Positions 32,203 through 43,900 of a stretch of 64,000 bases of DNA are shown in pieces (the stretch's first letter is position 1; each line of letters begins with the position of its first letter). Source of the stretch: Elgaria multicarinata webbii (lineage: Eukaryota; Chordata; Lepidosauria; Squamata; Anguidae). The stretch covers positions 13,926,001 to 13,990,000 of the forward strand of contig NC_086192.1 in the NCBI RefSeq assembly GCF_023053635.1. Direction: 5' to 3'. Below the pieces are notes generated by a model. The model was not told the DNA's origin, ran no database searches, and saw only the letters and a program-made list of their open reading frames with translations. Position numbers and translations under genes: made by a program.

Positions 32203-33434
32203 CAGCGTGCGTGGGCTGCTGGCGTTGACCCTTCGCAACGCTTGCTGGGAGAATTTCTGGGTTTTATCCCTCGCTCCTTTTATTTCTCTTAATCCTTCAG
32301 GTAAGCAGTCCAACTAAAGATGTATTTATTTATTGCTTTGCGTCCCTCCGAGGGTGAGGCAAGGCCTCGCTGCCTTTGAACTTGAATCTCGAAGAGCGCG
32401 GCGTCCGTGCCACCTTGAACAACGAATCGAACCTTGATTTTGCTTTGTTTTCTGATTGGAGAACAGGAAAGGTTTGACAAGTAAATATCAGTTCGCCGTA
32501 TATGCTTTTCTCCTCTCTCTGTCTGTCTGTCTGAGCAATAGGCAAAATCCCATTTTTTTTAAAGTGTTCTTTCTGTAAGCAGTCGAAGGACGGTTTATTG
32601 AGCAGGAGTGGGAGTTCGCCTCTCTCTGCCTCCTCCTTCCAGTCAGCCCGGCCTCTGCGCCTCAAATGGAAACACACACACCCTTACCTTTCTTAGGCCA
32701 GGTCTTCAGGAATGAGGAACCTGGTCCTGCCAAAACGGTTGCCCAGGTGTGAGAAACCGGGCCGGCCTTCCGTGACCTTGTTGTCGCCCGCGAAAAGGCC
32801 GCCCACGGCTGCCCCCGTGCGCGTGGTTGGGAGACGCGTACCTCATGAGGGGCTAGCACTATGGGGAAGCGATTGCAGGGCCCGGCAAAGCGAGGAGTGC
32901 ACCATCTGGCAAGTGGCCCGTTCCCACCAGCCTTCCTTCCTCTCTCTCGCCTGACGACCAACAGTTTTCTCTCCGGCAGGTAGGCGTATTGCAAAGTTAT
33001 GAGCTCTCTGATCTATTACTAGCTATGTGGAAGAAATTCCTTCTCCACGGCGGTTAAAGTCCTAGGAACCCTTGTTCCCTGGTTGCACCTCAACTTGCCT
33101 CTAGGTTTATGCCAGCAAGAGAGAAAACGGATCCTTTACCACCACCACCGCCACCCCTCCCAGTAATCAAAACTCAGGTTATTACTAGCAACGTGTCAGG
33201 AACCAGAAGAGACCAATCCCTTCCTCTCTCAATTCTTTCTCCCCACCTCGAAACCGATAAATGCTGTGAATTGGCCACTGGCAACCCTTGGGTTCCCTTT
33301 TGCGTCTTGGAGGGTTGAAAGCATTCTTGGGACACAAAGAAATGTATCTCGGAGGCAGGCGGCATGACCAATTCCACCCCTTCTCCTGCCCCGCCGAGGT
33401 TTCTTTTTCCCCCTTTTCATTTTGCGAGTCTTCG

Positions 33435-33562
33435 CAGCCTTCCTCAACCTGGGGCGCTCCAGATGTGTTGGACTACAGCTCCCAGAATGCCCCAGCCAGC
33501 TCTGCTGGGGCATTCTGGGAGCTGTAGTCCAACACATCTGGAGCGCCCCAGGTTGAAGGCTG
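33435..33562. mobile_element. Near-perfect palindromic hAT-like MITE, 128 bp
   Basis: The left arm runs from 'CAGCCTTCCTCAACCTGGGG' to 'CAGAATGCCCCAGC'. The right arm is its complement with a 3-bp gap, with a spacer of only a few bases. The ends fit the hAT form CAGNNNTTC...CAACC. Each arm holds 'GACTACAGCTCCCAGAATGC', similar to the ZNF143/GFY promoter motif. It is the best-preserved of more than ten related copies in the window. Confidence 0.82.
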
Positions 33563-34230
33563 AGCTAGACGCTCCCAACTGACAAACGTGTATCATTTCA
33601 GTGTTCGTTTGTGGGCGGGAAGAAAAGACATCTTTCTGCAAAGGCAGCTCCTTCTGGGAAGAGTGCAAGGGGTATGTGTGGGTGAGCCCCAGAAGGAGTT
33701 GAAAGTCTTTCGGAAGCTAACACTAAAGTTACTTTGCTGCTTAGTTTGGGTCTCAGATCCCAAACATTCCCCCCGCCCTGGTTTTCTGCTGGTTAGCGGC
33801 TCTCCGTCATCCATGTGGACGAAACCGAAGTCGAAACCAGATTAAACTTCTGCGGGGGTTCTGCCAACACCCTTCAACCGTGACTTAGCAGAACTAGTCC
33901 GAAGAAGGCAAAGTATTCCGTTACCATTAAAACAAAACAAAAAACTGTTTTTTTTAAAACAACAACCCTGTATTAAAGCATGGCCTAAATATTCCGTGTG
34001 TGTTCTGTCTCGTATGTTTGATCTGACGATTATTATTATTATTTTTTTGGCGTGCTTCGAACTCCAGACCGTCGGCGTCTCAAATCGGAATCATTCCATT
34101 TTTGCGTTTGACATAAAAGACTGTGGCGTTCTGAGGTCTGAAATCCAATTTTGCTAACAGGGGAATTAAACAAAACCATGTAAATAATGTAAGAATGTTT
34201 ATTTGTTGCACATAACTTTTTTGGTATAAA

Positions 34231-34236
34231 AATAAA
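34231..34236 (+). terminator. VKORC1L1: Probable VKORC1L1 poly(A) signal
   Basis: AATAAA follows 'TTTGGTATAAA' and lies about 5.25 kb after the stop codon. It is the last canonical plus-strand hexamer noticed before the opposing GUSB 3' end. Confidence 0.5.
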
Positions 34237-34787
34237 TGTAGAAATTACCTGTGGATGGCTGTGCAGAGTCTTTTGTCACCTACTGCACTGTTTGGCTTCT
34301 CTTCTGAACACCCCCCCCATGCTCCCCGCCTCTGAACTTTTAGTATGCTCAGAGCTCTAATCTTAATTCACGCTTAACGTTTTGAACATTAATACAAAAA
34401 GTACCAGGTTTTACATGCGGAATTCAGGAGGAGGACCGCCGTGTGTACATCGAAGTGGCCAGATTTCGATGCAATAAAGACAGAGACTGGAGTTCTTTCC
34501 CGTTATTCAATATATTTATGTCTTTTTTTAATGATAAGAACAGACAAGCCCAGCTGGATCAAATTAAAATGATTGAGATGTTCATGTTAAGGCGAACTCA
34601 CACCCTTTGGCCAGATATAAATGCATATATAAATTCGCAATATGCAAAACCTTTCTTCAAAATGCAGCTTTAAACCATGGAATGTATGTTCCTTTGGATC
34701 TGAGGGACGCCAAAGAGTCGCTCGTGGCCCAGTTGCCACAGCCCCCGCTGATGTCTTTGCTGGTCTTGATTTCAAGGCAGCATCTCA

Positions 34788-34793
34788 TTTTAT
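34788..34793 (-). terminator. GUSB: Probable GUSB poly(A) signal
   Basis: AATAAA on the minus strand, about 110 bases below the GUSB stop codon (34906-34904), implying a short 3' UTR. The opposing VKORC1L1 signal is about 550 bases away. Confidence 0.6.
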
Positions 34794-34903
34794 TCTCGCT
34801 CAACTTATCCAAGAAAATGGCTCGGTGTTTGGAGTGCACCTCTTGAACCTGGACGTCTTCTGCAGCGGTTTTAAGCTGATGAAGTACGCTTGGAGATCTT
34901 AGC

Positions 34904-37900
34904 TCAGGGCAAACAGACGTCATCGTACTTGGCGGGCGTGAGGCAACTGGATTCATTGGCCAGCTTCCAGTATCTCTCCTTCAGGACGAAGGCGGACGCC
35001 TTGGGTTGTCGTTGACGGGTGAAAATCCCTTTCTTGTTACCCAAAACACGTGTCGTCCCTGCAAATGGGAAAGGAAGTTACAAAGCAAGGAAGGGACACC
35101 AGTGACCAAAATACGGCAGGCCATGGGTGTGTTCTGCCCAAGGGCTCAGGAGCTGTGATTTAATGTTACCCACAGAATTTTGAGTATCCTGCTACTACAT
35201 GAAACCGTTGGGAGAGGTTATCCGGAGTGGTGGGGTGCGGTTCCACCAGTACGCTGATGACACCCAACTCTACTACTCCTTTCCACCCAATTCCAAGGAA
35301 GCGGTTTCTGTTGGCAGGAATGGATTGGATGAGGGGGAACAAATTGAAGCTCAATCCAGATAAGGCAGAGGTGCTCCTGGTCAGTCGAAAGGCAGATCAA
35401 GGAATAGGGATTCAGCTTGTGCTGGATGGGGTTACACTCCCCCTGGAGACACAGGTCCACAGCTTGGGTGTACTTCTGGATTCAGCCCTGAGCCCGGATG
35501 CCCAGGTTTCGGCAGTGGCCAGGAGTGCATTTGCACAGTTAAAGCTAGTGTGCCCGTTCCTAGAGATGTCTGACCAGGCCACGGTGATCCATGCCTTAGT
35601 TACATCCCGATTGGATTACTGCAACGTGCTCTACGTGGGGCTGCCTTTGAAGAGTGTTCGGAAACTCCAGCTGGTTCAAAGAGCTGCAGCCAGATTGCTG
35701 ACCGGGGCTGGTTACAGGGAGCAGAGAACTCCCCTGTTAAAACAGCTCCACTGGATTCCAGTCTGTTTCCGGGCACAATTCCAAGTGCTGGTTATGACCT
35801 ATAATTGATAGATCAGCCCAGTGCTCAGTTATTCACCTCCCTTGGCCTCAATTCCACATGATATATCCAGCCGTCAAATTCGTGACTTAATATTCAGTAA
35901 GGATACTAAGGAGGACCTCGAATATGTGAAGAATTGCAAGCTGACCACCTGGTATTATTCTAAGTTTAAGTTGGATCATAAGATGGCTACAAAACTTAAA
36001 GAATTAACCTTTTTCCTGTTAGGCGAGCCTTCACGCAATTAAGATTTCAAGTGATGCCTACAGAATTCTTGAAGGGGAGATAAGGCAATTGTCCTGTAAG
36101 TGAATGGCTATGTTATGTGGTGCACTGTGTCCTACACTGTCGCCTTTACAGATCGCCATGGGCTAAATTTATCCTCCCTTTTCAAAACTTCATGGAAGGA
36201 CACCCGGAGGATATTAAAATCAGGTGCCTGTTGGCGGACAGGGTGCCTCTATTCGCTTTAGCAGCATCGAAGCTAAGAAGTGCTTTTGTGGCGGACCTAG
36301 ACCTTGATCCCAGCTAAGGCTGATAATATCATAAAGGGTACACTCTACTGATTTAAGACCAAGGCAACTATCTGCGGTCTTGTTTAGTTTTAAAGTTTTA
36401 ACTTGTTTTAACCGTTGAACTGTATAATGTTTTAATGGTTCATATGACATTGTCATGGCCGTCGGCTACAAATGATAAGGGAACTGGACTGACAAGTTCA
36501 CGGGAGAATTCTGAGCGTCTCTTGGAAGTTCAACACTTTTGCTTCCTGAGCCAGAATCAAAGGAACAATCCACCGAAAGTTAAGCACTTTTAAATTCCAC
36601 CGGGGACAACTAAATGTATATTTAACACACACCCCTTGGAAATGAGAACATACTTAATTTTTCTGAATGCTGCTATAAGCCTTTGTCAGGACCACGGGGC
36701 AATTTTAAGCTAATTCAACCATACCTTGTTCAGTCATAAAATCAGCAAAATTCCAGATGAGTTCTCCAATCACGTATTTCTTCCTCTTTTGGTCTAAGAC
36801 GGCGTGATATTCCTTCAGCAGAGCCGACTGGTACTCCTCGGAGAACATGAGAGGCGGATCCTAATGGCGTTTGGGGTGGGTGGGGGTGGAGTGGTTAAAG
36901 GAGAGGCAAAGGAACAAGGAATCCAGATTTATTTATTTATTACATTTTTATACCGCCCAATAGCCGAAGCTCTCTGGGCGGTTCACAAAAATTAAAACCA
37001 TGAAGAACATAATAAAACAACCATCAATCCAAAAACACAAATACAAAATATAGTCAAAAATGTCTCCGGGGCAAACAGGCACTCAGTGTGTGAAACCCAT
37101 GCAGGGCACTTACAGCAACTCATAAAACTGGGTTGTAATCCACAAAAGCTCGTGCTCATTAAACCATCTGAACAACTAAAACAGTCTGTATTTGTATTTC
37201 TATATTTGTGCTACGCATAAGCCTTGAATTTGTCAACAGAAGGCGAACACGGTTATATAATAATGTTATTTATCAGTTGCTGTTCTCCCCAGTTTTGATG
37301 ATAGTTTTGTTTTTGTTAACCTTGTAGCCTTTTACGGTGTTTTACTGCTTGTAGCTGGCTCCGGGATTATTTTATAATGAAAAGTGGGTAAGGAATTTCA
37401 TTTTTCAAAATAAAAATTAAAACGAAACGAAGACACCTTGGTTTAATCCAGAAAGGCGCTGCTTGTATTACTGAGTGAGCTAACATGTGATTTTTGAATT
37501 CGTTGAGATTTCCTCGAATTCTTCCTCAAAGGTTTGGTTCGCCTCGTTCGTGTTCCTCAATGTAAGTATCTTTATTTTGCCCCGATTGGTAAAATTTTTT
37601 ACCAATCGGGGCAAAATTTGCCCCGATTGGTGCATTTTTTTATCAGGGATGGGGAAAATTTGCATTTTAAAAAATGCCCCCTTCCTCCTCCCATAGGCTA
37701 AAATGTGAACATGTGGATTTTAGCGGAAAGTGTGGACTTGCACACTTTTGAACTCAAACGCAAGCTCGGGAAATCATGGCTTCGTCTTGCATTCAAGAGT
37801 TGCGAATGTTCACATGATCTGAGGACATGAACCAAATTTTTGTACATCCTTATTAACGAAGGCAAACACTGCCCTCTTGTGGTGGTACTCATTATAGTTA

Positions 37901-40900
37901 GAGTTGGAAGGGGCCTACAAGGCCATGGAGTCCAACCCCCTGCTCAATGCAGGAGTCCACCCTACAGCATCCCTGACAGATGGTTGTCAGATGAGTTTGC
38001 ATTTGGCCTTTTACATAAGAACATAAGAAGAGCCCTGATGCTGGATCAGACCAAGGGTCCATCTAGTCCAGCACTATGTTCACACAGTGGCCAACCAGCT
38101 ATCGGCCAAGGACGAACAAGCAGGACATGGTACAACAGCACCCTCCCACCCATGTTCCCCAGCAACTGGTGCACACAGGCTTACTGCCTCGAATACGGGA
38201 GATAGCACACAACCATCAGGGCTAGTAGCCATGGATAGCCTTTGCCTCCAGGAATTTATCCAACCCCCTTTTGAAGCCATTCAGATTGGTGGCCATCACT
38301 ACATCTTGTGGTAGTGAGTTCCATAATTTAACTATGTGCTGTGTGAAGAAGTTCTTCCTTTTATCAGCCCTGAATCTCCCACCAATCAGCTTCATGAGAT
38401 GACCCCGGGTTCTAGTTGAGAGAGGGAGAAAAATGACTCCCTATCCACATTATCCACACCATGCATTATTTTGTACACCTCTATCATGTCTCCCCTTAGC
38501 TTCATAGAATCATAGAATAGCAGAGTTGGAAGGGGCCTACAAGGCCATCGAGTCCAACCCCCTGCTCAATGCAGGAATCCACCCTAAAGCATCCCTGACA
38601 GATGGTTGTCCAGCTGCCTCTTGAAGGCCTCTAGTGTGGGAGAGCCCACAACCTCACCAGGCAACTGATTCTATTGTCGTACTGCTCTAACCGTCAGGAA
38701 GTTTTTCCTGATGTCCAGCTGGAATCTGGCTTCCTCTTCTCCAAGCTAAACAATCCCAGTTGATGTAACCTTCCCTCATGGGGAGACGCTCCATCCCCTT
38801 AATCATTTTAGTTGCCCCTTTCTGCACTTTTTCCAGCTCTATAATATCCTTTTTTAGGTGTAGTGACCAGAACTGTACCTTTTGGCTAAGATGAAGTGTA
38901 AAATGAGTTTGCACTCTAAGAATCCAACCTGCAGAATCCGCTGTGGACCAGATTTCTCAGGCTGCATGGAGCCCGTGGACTTTCAGATATATTTTCTTAC
39001 TTTCCCGAAATTTACACCTATTTATTCAAAGGAAAACATGCAAGTTCCTGCTGACCCTGGAAAATATTCGTGGGGAAAAGTTGACTGGAAAGCGGGCAGT
39101 ACGCTAAATTGTTACGTACAAATGTAAATCACACAAATTGTTGCAAGCTCTCTTATGGAATTGTGTAGGTATTTTTCCACATAACGATTTTTTTAAAAAC
39201 CGGATCTGTCTGCAAACGGACACCGGAGCAAACGCCGCCGCATGGTCTGTGAAACGCACACGGGACAGATTTCACAAAATGTGGGCACCCCTCGTTTGAG
39301 TTATCCCTAAAATGCTAGTGTAAACGAGCCCAATTAGAACGAAATCCTGGTCAAGGAGCAGATCATAGAATAGCAGAGTTGGAAGGGACCTAAAGGCCAT
39401 CAAGTCCAACCCCCTGCTCAATGCAGGAATCCGCCCTAAAGCATCCCTGACAGATGGTTGTCTAGCTGCCTCTGACAAGCCAGGAAACACAGATGGAACG
39501 TCTTCAACAAAATCCGTGCCTTGCTGCTGCTGGCATTAGGAAGCCTCACTGCTCAATCCAGAAAAATCCACCTGCCTTTCGTCTGCGCAAACAGATTTGG
39601 AATGACCTGCAAGCGATTAAACCCGCTCTGCCCCCCGAAAGTCAGCTGGACTCACAGCATGGAAGCCAGCGATGGTGTCCGCTCCGTATTCACTTTGGAT
39701 GATGGGTTTCCGGTGAGTGTCGTACCAGTTGTCCAAGCGCGTGCTGAGCTGCAGCCGGATCACTTCTAGGTGTCCCGGGTCGTGGTACCAGGAGAAGTAG
39801 CTGTTCACGCAGATGACGTCCACATAAGGTGCCTAAATGGGAGTCTCGGGTTAGTTCAGGAGTGTGTGGAAAAGGGCAAGAATGAATCAAATCAGAGCTG
39901 ACTCCAGGATTTGGAGGAACCTTGGCTAGACACCCTCATGGTTTCTTGTTCCTCATTTCTACCCCTTGCTTGTTTGAGAGCCAGTGAGGCTGCGGTATCT
40001 CCTCCTCCTCCTCCTCCTTCCCGCTGTTGTCTGGGCCGGAGCGAGAGGAAGTAGAACAAGGCAGGGCCTTTTCTTCTGCTGCCCCCAGGCTGCGGAATGG
40101 CCTGCCGGAGGAGATACGTCAACTTAACGCTCTTTCCGAGTTTAAAATAGCTATAAAGACTGGTCTCTTCCGGCAGGCCTACCCAGATGAATTTTAAACT
40201 CAAGAGTTTCAAGATGCCCTGACTGTTATTTTAATATTGTATTGGTCTTGCACGCTCTTTCAATTCGTTTGATGCATTGGATTTATATCGTATCGTTGTA
40301 TTCCTGTTGTCCCCCGCCTCGATCCAAAGGGAGAGGTGGGTAAGAAAGAAAATAGAGGATGGTGATGATGACAGCAAGGCACAACTCCAGGGGGCGCTCT
40401 TGCCCTATACACGTCATGCTGGCCCCAATCCCCTTGCAAAGAAACTGGGTGATTTCTGAAAATATTGGGATATGGGACAGATCTACACGTTGTTGCGAAG
40501 GCGCTTCCGTGCGCCTTTTTAAAAGACGTACCTAAAAGAAGCTACCCCATTCAAAGACGCTGCTCGGGCCGCTTCCCCCTCGCGTGTTCTTCCATTCGAA
40601 TAATCCCCCCTCCCACCCGGCGGCTCCTCCTGCAAAACACTTTTCTCCCTCGGTGTGTTTGTATTTGCATTTGCGTGCGCGAGCACACACCGAAGAGAAT
40701 CCCGGGGAGATGACACCACGGGGGAGAGCGAGAGGCAGGAGCTGAACTCGTCCGCCACGCGCACGCAAACGCAAATACAAACACACCGAGGGAGAAAAGT
40801 GTTTTGCAGGAGGAGCCGCCGCCGCCGGGACGCGCCAGAAGAGCCGCGGGGTGGGAGGGGGGATTATTCGAACGGAAGAACACGCGAGGGGGAAGCGGCC

Positions 40901-43900
40901 AGAGCAGCGTCTTTAAATGGGTAGAGATTCTTCCGCAGGCGGCTCTGCCTCGCTCACAGTACACACAGTAAAGAAAGAGGCGCTTCTTTTAGGTTACGTC
41001 TTTAAAAAAGGCGCACAGAAGCGCCTTCGCAACGACGTGTAGATCTGGCCATGGAGAAGGGAGCCAGGTAGGAATTGCCTTTTTTGGGTAGCAAATAAGC
41101 AAAGGTTCTTCCGCCCATTAACTCGCTGGAAAAGCCTCAAAGCAGGCATGGGCAGCATTTGGACTAATTTCAAAAGCCTCCGGCAAGTGATCGCTTTGGA
41201 CCCCCGGCATGGAAGCGGCTTGTCTCAGCTCCTCGTAGCCGTCTGAGCAGGGAGGCAGCGGCGGTGGGGTGGAGAAAGGGGTGGGCGAAAGAGACAAACT
41301 GGGCTCACCCCTTGATCTCGTGCGTAATTCGCATTAGAGACATAGGTGACGGGCCGGGTGGGGTCCACGGATTTGGTGTGGCCAATCACCGTCCTGCAGG
41401 TAAAGAGTAAGAATCAAGACCGCTTCTCGCAAGGTCAAACGAAGTCCCCCCAAGTATTTTCCTCTCTTCTCTTCCACCCTGTATAAAACAGACGGGGAAT
41501 TGCCCCGCAGGGGATACGGGGGGGGTAACATTTGGGGGGTTCCCCAAAAGACTGACAAGCTGGGATTGCAACCTGTTGGTAATGGGGGGGGGCAGAAGCA
41601 TCTCTTTTCCCTGCGTCTTCTGACTCAGCTCAGGCCCTGTCACCCGAACAGAACGGCACCGAACGCGAAACCCCACCCTGCGTCACGACCCCAGACCCAA
41701 AAGAAGCGGGGTGGAAACCTAAAAAAAAAAACGCTTTTTAAGGCAACGATCAGGTTTACCAAAGGGGCCAAGCAGAAAAGGCTGTTTTCAGTAGGGATGT
41801 GCTCCGCTTCTCTTCGGTTCAGAGAAGCAGGAGCGAAGCGGCCTAATTCGCCTCCGGAAAAGGCGGAGGCGAAGAGAGTCAGGGGGACTGTGGATCGAGG
41901 CGAAGCGGATCGCCTCAATCCGGAGCTTCGCATGCAGGTAAGTGGGGGGGGGAGGGAGACTCATCTGGCGCTGCCGGTGCCGCCATTCATGCGGTGGTGG
42001 TGGTGCCAGCGCCAGGTAAGGGAGCAGGGAGGAGGGACGCTTACCTGCCTCTGTCGCGGGCTTCAATTGAGGCCCCGGTTGAAGGCGGAAGTGAAGGCCT
42101 CTTCTGGCTTCAACCGGGGCCTCAATTGAAGCCCGTGATGGATGCAGGTAAGGGGGCGGGGGGGGGTATCTTGCGCCGGCGCCGCTGCCACTGTCCATGT
42201 AGCGACAGCGGCGAAGCCAGATCTCGCTCCACGGAGTGGGAGACGGGCGGAGCGGCGCGAAGAGGATCGGGCCACGAAGCGGATTGGGGGGTCCGTGCGC
42301 ACCCTTAGTTTTCAGAACCAACGTTTGGATTTTGATCCTATAGGAAGGACAGACACGAATTGGGCTACGGGTGAAACCTCAGAACAGCTGGACATTTTTG
42401 CAGAAACCAGCAAATCCGAAAACCAGCGTGTCGCTTTATGAGGAAGGGTCTTTGAAGAGGCTAGACCGCCTTATGGCAGCCAGCTTAGAGCCATTATAGT
42501 TTACATTTACGGGGGGTGGGGAAGATGTAGATACGGCCATAGTTCAAGGGTATAAAAGATCGCCGTGTGGCCTGTCCTTTCTGCGCACGGCAGATACTCG
42601 CTTGAAGTAGTAACCGGCTGGGCGCAGATCCGAGGCCGGCTCGTTGGCGACCGACCACATCACCACCGAGGGCCGGTTTTTGTCGCGACGGATCAGCTCC
42701 TCCATTACGACGAGGTGGTGCTGGAGAGATTTGTTCCCGAAATTCTTGCTGAAAAGGAGAAGAGCAAAATGAGGTGCTGATGACGCGGATGGGCCGGGTG
42801 TAGCTGTCTTCGGAGACCCCGCCATCCACCGTGGCAGAGAGCGTGACCGGCGCACAGAAAGACAACGCAACCCTCTCGAGAGCATGGGCCAGGGTGCAGA
42901 ACCAGAATCTGGCCCACCTGGGGTTCCGGATCATTCTCCCTGGGGTTGCCTACTTGGCCTCGCCCCCTTCCCTTAGCTACACCCCCTTTCCCCGACTGCC
43001 GGTCAGTTTCCCAGCCAGATTGAAACAGCGATAGAAATACCTTGCCAGGGAAGCGAGTAAAATTGAGTAAGCAATAAAGTAAGTTTCTGGTCCTCATTAA
43101 CTGGAGTATAACTCCACCCTAGCCAACTTCCTATCTCCCTCTGGCCTTCTCTTTCCCCCCTGTAAACCAGTCGACTTCGACCTCTTCAAAACCATGACCC
43201 ACCTACAAAACCCTACCTTGGGGGCAGGGGTGGGTGGGAAACGGACCAGTTTTCTAGGGTTTCCCTCATCCCCTTCTCTCCCCGCCCTGCAATGATCCTT
43301 TCGTGGTTTCTCACCTTTTGTGCAGTTTTCCCCTCATTCTAAAAGTCTCTACTAAGTTTTCGTTATTGGCAGTGTGAGCTTTAAGCAATAAGTAGCTAGA
43401 CTCATGCAGCTGATCTGCGCACTGGTATTTTATGGCTCGCTATCATACTTTTCCAGCTTCTTCCACAGGCGCTTGGAAGATCCAGGTGCAAAGCTGGGCA
43501 AGAGTCCATTCGACTCTGCCCGCAGCTGCTTCCCCTGGCTCCCCTGCCCGCCGACCTGCGGGACTTACCTGAGACCTCTGTGTCTGCCAGCGAGCTGCTC
43601 TGCTTCCTCTCTGGGCTCCTCCCCTCCTAGCCACTCCCCTTGCTCCCTCCCAGCCATTTCCCCCGCTCCCACATGTGTTTATATATCCTGTTGCTTAGCA
43701 ACACAAAGTTCTTCTCATAGCTCAGAACCTCCAGTGCACAAAGTTCTTCTCACAGCTCAGAACCTCCGGCGTACAAAGTTCTTCTCACAGCTCAGAACCT
43801 CCGGCATACAAAGTTCTTCTCGCAGCTCACAACCTCCGGCGTACAAAGTTCTTCTCGCAGCTCAGAACCTCCGGCATACAAAGTTCTTCTTGCAGCTCAG

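Larger units (their letters stand above)
28978..34255 (+). other. VKORC1L1: Probable long 3' UTR of VKORC1L1
   Basis: No other gene or LINE copy is evident between the VKORC1L1 stop and an AATAAA at 34231-34236. The stretch before that signal is AT-rich with TGTAAATA-type motifs usual for 3' UTR ends. Human VKORC1L1 also has a multi-kilobase 3' UTR as I recall. The region holds only small hAT-like palindromes and microsatellites ((ATAG)n at about 30660-30677, (GT)n at about 31945-31975). The extent is inferred. Confidence 0.5.

Noticed and set aside
41500-42321. Long open frames on both strands
   Set aside because: They lie in a CpG-rich non-autonomous hAT element without stops by composition; no transposase motif is present.
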